This document shows positions 63,298-64,000 of a stretch of DNA of 64,000 nt, piece after piece. How positions within the stretch are numbered: position 1 is the first letter of the stretch; each line of letters opens with the position of its first letter. The stretch comes from Luscinia megarhynchos (Eukaryota > Chordata > Aves > Passeriformes > Turdidae). The translations under genes and the position numbers were made by a program. Location of the stretch: NCBI GenBank assembly GCA_034336665.1, contig CM067570.1:24819002-24883001 (forward strand). Direction: 5' to 3'. The notes beneath the pieces were generated by a model that was not told the origin of the DNA, made no database searches, and saw only the letters and a program-made list of their open reading frames with translations.

Positions 63298-64000
63298 GGT
63301 GGTTCGCATCCCTTCCTGCAGCTGCTTCACTCTGTGTATTCTGCAGTCTTTTAATGCAGCTCTTGCCTGTCAGTGTCTCTGTCACCGATGTCAGGCTAAA
63401 GCGTTTTACATTGTGTTTGTCACAGGCGGTGAATACATATGTGGTCATTGACAGTAGCTCAGCAGAAACACAATAACTTGTTAAGCCACAGTAACTCAAT
63501 CGTGTGTCTGAGCTGCAGCTGAAGGAGCTGTCTGGGCTGTTAACCCTTTCATGGCTGCTGCACTGTAGGTGTGTGCATCTTTTCATGTGTTACTGGCTGT
63601 GTATGCTTTGTGCAGCTATGTCAGATGGGATTATGTGAGGGATAAATGAGAGCATTCCTTGATTTACTGCTCTGGGGCTGTGCTACTGAACAGTACATGA
63701 GGTGTGCAGAAGTGTTTTCAAAATACTGTATTCTGCTTCCAGAAGTACAGTATGTATATGAATTCTGTCTTCATTTGACTTCTACAAATGCAATATGTTT
63801 TCAGAAAGTTGTCTGGAGTTCTATTAAGATTATATATACATTTTTATCACACTATTTTCTGAAATTATTTCACAGAATAAAGTCCAACCTATTTGTTGTA
63901 GGGAAAGTCTATAGAGTAGGATACATGTTTGGATGCTATTGAGAAAAAGATGGGTCACAAGCACAAAAGGAATGGCATTTCCTGATGTGGCACTTCTGTT

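Larger units (their letters stand above)
51993..64000 (+). other. PARD3B: PARD3B intron (5' portion, next exon outside window)
   Basis: The intron begins at donor gtgaga in phase 2 and runs off the window. I looked for the expected downstream exon (an IGAKHQ-like start after a phase-2 acceptor) and did not find it. Entered separately are two degenerate tandem arrays (53.4 and 58.0 kb), a probable MIR SINE (55.9 kb), a T14 run, and three exon-like intervals (54.9, 59.9 and 63.1 kb). Around 62.85-63.05 kb the sequence is more GC-rich, with a few CpGs. The remainder is AT-rich DNA without recognisable genes. Confidence 0.88.

Overview
This window looks like the inside of one large, intron-rich animal gene, and the organism is most likely a bird. 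It has AT-rich non-coding DNA, very short open frames, GT-AG splice sites, and one recognisable CR1 LINE fragment of the avian/reptilian type whose 3' end lies at the low-coordinate side. Interspersed repeats are otherwise sparse, as in bird genomes. I see no bacterial genes, rRNA, tRNA, CRISPR array, integrated virus or complete gene.

The only coding sequence I can support is three consecutive exons on the + strand of PARD3B (PAR3-beta/PAR3L), a scaffold of the partitioning-defective 3 cell-polarity family: 11912-12118, 13091-13319 and 51882-51992. They encode the region after the PDZ domains: the CR3-like block containing [17 protein letters not shown], then a Lys/Glu-rich linker, then the RFGKKK...EEELEKMKDERER stretch that begins the C-terminal coiled-coil region. 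Splice phases agree across all junctions (1, 1, 2, 2). Exons encoding the N-terminal domain, the PDZ domains and the C-terminus lie outside the window.

Layout: 1-11911 is the end of an upstream intron, with a GC-rich patch near 10.1-10.35 kb. A 972-bp intron separates the first two exons. A 38.6-kb intron follows (13320-51881), holding a 20-bp perfect palindrome, a G/T-rich strand-asymmetric stretch, the CR1 fragment, several small repeats, and AT-rich stretches that resemble conserved regulatory elements. From 51993 to the end is the start of another intron, with two degenerate ~60-70-bp tandem arrays and a probable ancient MIR-type SINE.

The hunt produced no novel multi-gene system. The most testable observations are four unannotated exon-like intervals whose splice phase and open frame fit PARD3B: a 129-nt cassette at 43613-43741, a 57-nt cassette at 59860-59916, and two possible alternative last exons at 54908-55124 and 63105-63297. 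They are inferences from splice-site appearance and frame, with a real multiple-testing problem, and need RNA evidence. Identity calls rest on recognising the protein family by eye, without a database search.
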